Shown: positions 17,824 to 19,518 of the stretch, one piece after another
Numbering within the stretch: position 1 is the first letter of the stretch
Layout: each line of letters opens with the position of its first letter
NCBI GenBank assembly: GCA_963702525.1
Contig: CAVPCY010000011.1
Coordinates: 1-19,518, forward strand
DNA length: 19,518 nucleotides
Source: CAVPCY01 sp963702525
GTDB lineage: Bacteria > Actinomycetota > Coriobacteriia > Anaerosomatales > PHET01
Direction: 5' to 3'
Made by a program: the position numbers and the translations under genes
Notes under the pieces: model-generated
What the model was told of the DNA's origin: nothing
The model's database searches: none
What the model saw: only the letters and a program-made list of their open reading frames with translations

Positions 17824-18334
17824 TTATCGGCCGGCGAGCGCCGCCGATGAAGAATGTGGGACTCGGGCGACACGCCGAAGGACAGGGTCCCGGCGCCAGT
17901 TCCACTGCGGCTTCGGGCGCAAAGACAAGTGCAGAGAGCCGCGGGGCCCGTGGGCGAGAGTCCGCGGGCCTGTCTTTGCGATAGCGCCTAGCCGGGCGGC
18001 AGCGGCCAGCCGATCGAGAACCAGCAGCAGCACGACGTTCGCAACGACGGTGAGCCAGAAGACCGCCCGGAACGACCGCTTGAGGGTCTTGTCGCGAAAG
18101 ACGTGCTGCGCCACTAATGCCCCTGGCCACCCTCCAAGCAGCGCTACCAGGTGCAACGATGCCTCGGATGTTCTCCATATTGCCCCGCTCGGCAGCGAAC
18201 TTGTCCATCCCGTACATGAAGTACGCGGCGACGCTCGCCAGCACGTAGAGACCGAGTAGGCCCAATGGCACCAAACCCGCGGCAGTCAGGCCGGCGAAGA
18301 TGACGAGGAAGCCTACAATAGCCAGGAGGTCCAA
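17824..18334 (-). CDS. DUF1294 family small membrane protein, one or more apparent frameshifts, 3' end uncertain
   Basis: Small integral membrane protein. The N-terminal half has hydrophobic segments LLAIVGFLVIFAGLTAAG and LGLLGLYVLASVAAYFMYG, then the family motif DKFAAERG. After a frame break near 18170 the DUF1294 core follows: EASLHLVALLGGWPGALVAQ, FRDKTLKRSFRAVFW and a final TM LTVVANVVLLLVL. The family is thought to be involved in membrane or envelope function but is uncharacterised. The frame runs on to 17824, past the normal family end; a stop at 17988-17990 lies in another frame and may be the true end. The TTG start at 18334 lies one base after the GNAT stop, so translation is coupled. 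Confidence 0.82.
17918..17980. repeat. Long nested inverted repeat between convergent genes
   Basis: Arms CGCAAAGACA (17918-17927) and TGTCTTTGCG (17971-17980) are perfectly complementary over ten bases. Inside, GGCCCG (about 17945-17950) pairs with CGGGCC (about 17965-17970), which abuts the outer right arm. The element lies after the glycosylase stop and inside or just past the DUF1294 end. It may be a bidirectional terminator or a structured RNA; there is no long T tract. Confidence 0.5.
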
Positions 18335-18335
18335 C

Positions 18336-18859
18336 TCAGCCCCCGTCGCTCGCTTCAGCGCGCACGTAGAGGTCGGCCGGACATGTACAGGGCTGCTGAT
18401 TGCATGCAGGGCAAGGCCCTGTACTCGGAGCCGCGTAGAAGTCGATCAGCCGCCGCTCAAAGGAGAAGCCCAGTCTCTCAAGGACACCGGCAAGCGGAGC
18501 CACGCCCGCAGGCCCGTGAACCCACGCGTACGCAGCCATGTCACGAGCGCCCGCAGCTCGGCACCGGTCGCACACCTGCTGCGTGATGAGCGTCGCGACG
18601 CCACGCCTGCGCGCTCGTTCTTCCACGGCAACGATCCGGACGAGTCCGATCGGCGTATCGAGCGCGGGGGCCTCGCGAATCGAGTCGACCAGCGCCGCCG
18701 AGGCGAAGCCGATGACGGCACCATTCTCGAGCGCGACGCGGTGGCTTCCCGGCTGCGACGGATCGAAGTCCCAGAAGCCGGGGCCCAGAGTCTGGTCGAG
18801 CAGCTCGGCGACCTCGAGGCAGGTCCGACCCGATGAACTCACGAGTCGTCAAGCCTCAT
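18336..18859 (-). CDS. GNAT family N-acetyltransferase with C-terminal Cys cluster, one apparent frameshift
   Basis: About 170 residues. The GNAT fold is recognised from GAVIGFASAALVDS (strand leading to the acetyl-CoA site), VRIVAVEERARRRGVATLI (motif A, R-R-x-G-x-A pyrophosphate loop), and LERLGFSFERRLIDFY near the end. An extra tail follows with CPACNQQPCTCPADLYVR (C-x2-C-x4-C-x-C), looking like a small zinc-binding knuckle. I take ATG 18859 because its ATGA overlaps the stop of the upstream oxidoreductase; it leads to REFIGSDLP, needing small indels near 18850 and 18825 to join EVAELLDQTLGPGFW. GTG 18842 in the main frame has no ribosome site. Substrate unknown. It is the middle gene of a three-gene minus-strand unit. 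Confidence 0.83.
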
Positions 18860-19518
18860 CTGCTCGCGCTTTCCATGGCGTTCGTCCCGGCGTTCACGAT
18901 CACCGGCATCATCGCCTTCCAGCGCTGCCAGGCGGTCTCGTCGGCCGCGAGCTCGCAATGAAGTGCGCGACATTGGCCATGTTCGTCTCGTCGGGCCGGA
19001 AGATGCTGCTCACGAGTTCGTCGTGCAAATGGTAGTCGGTGATGTCGCCGTCAAACAGCGTGTCCGGGCGTACGACGACCCACTCGACAGTCTGGGTTGT
19101 TCGGTCCGATCTGCCGGCGAAGAAGTCCGCGGCCCGCTGGTTGTCCCTCGAAGGCGGGATGAGCACGCGCAACATCCATCAGTACACCTGCTCGCCGGCT
19201 CCACGGCGGCTGTCGGCCTTCGCTGGCCTGTTGACCGAGACGGTATTCATGAGGATGAAGCGCACCGGCCGGGCGGGGCGCATCGCCTCGACGGCACGGA
19301 CGAGGTTCGGTCACCGCGCGGGTCACGAGCGACGAAGGGCGGGCCCATGACGCCTCGTAAGTTGATCGGGTGACCAAGGCACGAGATGACGGTGTCGCAG
19401 CCCTCGAGCTGGCCCTGCAATTCCTCGCTCGAAAGCGCCAGCAGGTCGTCCTGAACACGGTGAGTAGCGGGTCGCTCGTCACGCCATCGGAAGCCGCTCG
19501 GCCGAGCGCACGATGGCG
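18856..19518 (-). CDS. NAD(P)-binding Rossmann-fold oxidoreductase (NmrA/SDR atypical type), 5'-partial, several apparent frameshifts
   Basis: The N-terminal Rossmann glycine motif lies outside the window; the visible part starts at AIVRSAERLP. It continues with DDLLALSSEELQGQLEGCDT and VISCLGHPINLRGVMGPP, then NLVRAVEAMRPARPVRFILM with NTVSVNRP, LRVLIPPSRDNQRAADFF, VEWVVVRPDTLFDGDIT, and the tail MANVAHFI joined to ELAADETAWQRWKAMMPVIV. This order (D..DL, VISCLGH, F.LMNT, LPP..DN..AA, VEWV.VRPD) matches atypical SDR/NAD(P)H-binding proteins; substrate unknown. At least four frame breaks occur (about 19475, 19325, 19180, 18950). The stop TGA at 18856-18858 overlaps the ATG of the acetyltransferase. 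Confidence 0.85.

Overview
The window is very GC-rich chromosomal DNA packed with genes and shows no mobile elements, tRNAs, rRNAs or CRISPR. A large multihaem cytochrome cluster, Gram-positive-style purine-rich ribosome sites, GTG/TTG starts and family resemblance of several proteins (Cys-rich CRYYI protein, MarR/MFS pair, Fe-S-less MutY-like glycosylase) suggest an anaerobic or metal/electron-cycling member of the Actinomycetota, perhaps a Coriobacteriia/OPB41-type lineage. That assignment is inference; no phylogenetic marker is present. Layout, left to right: (1) 1-5386, plus strand: a histidine-utilisation operon hutH (5' end outside the window), hutU, hutI, followed with a 4-nt overlap by a MalY/PatB-type PLP aminotransferase/C-S lyase. 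(2) 5399-6769, minus strand: a pirin and a SlyD-type FKBP peptidyl-prolyl isomerase. (3) 6907-13893, minus strand, transcribed right to left: a giant multihaem cytochrome with about 32 candidate haem sites, a second nine-haem cytochrome ending in Ig-like domains, and a membrane HAMP sensor with one CX3CH haem motif and no output domain. Together they look like an extracytoplasmic electron-transfer and redox-sensing locus and are the most interesting part of the window. (4) 14071-14743: a 67-residue minus-strand small protein with its own terminator, and a plus-strand Cys-rich small protein. (5) 14777-17759, plus strand: palindromic operator, MarR regulator, 14-TM drug-efflux-type MFS transporter and a MutY-like DNA glycosylase, overlapping each other. 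(6) 17824-19518, minus strand: an NAD(P)-binding oxidoreductase (5' end outside), a GNAT acetyltransferase with a C-terminal Cys cluster and a DUF1294 membrane protein, tightly coupled. Histidine is taken by HutH-HutU-HutI to formiminoglutamate; no hutG, hutF or ftcD is present, so the last step must be encoded elsewhere. The cytochromes need a c-type maturation system that is also not in the window. Reading frames of most genes are interrupted by single-base shifts (roughly 30 in 19.5 kb) although conserved motifs continue perfectly on either side. Because this affects nearly all genes alike, I read it as indel error in the sequence, not gene decay; gene coordinates below span the whole reconstructed gene. 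No stretch longer than 300 bases lacks a gene.
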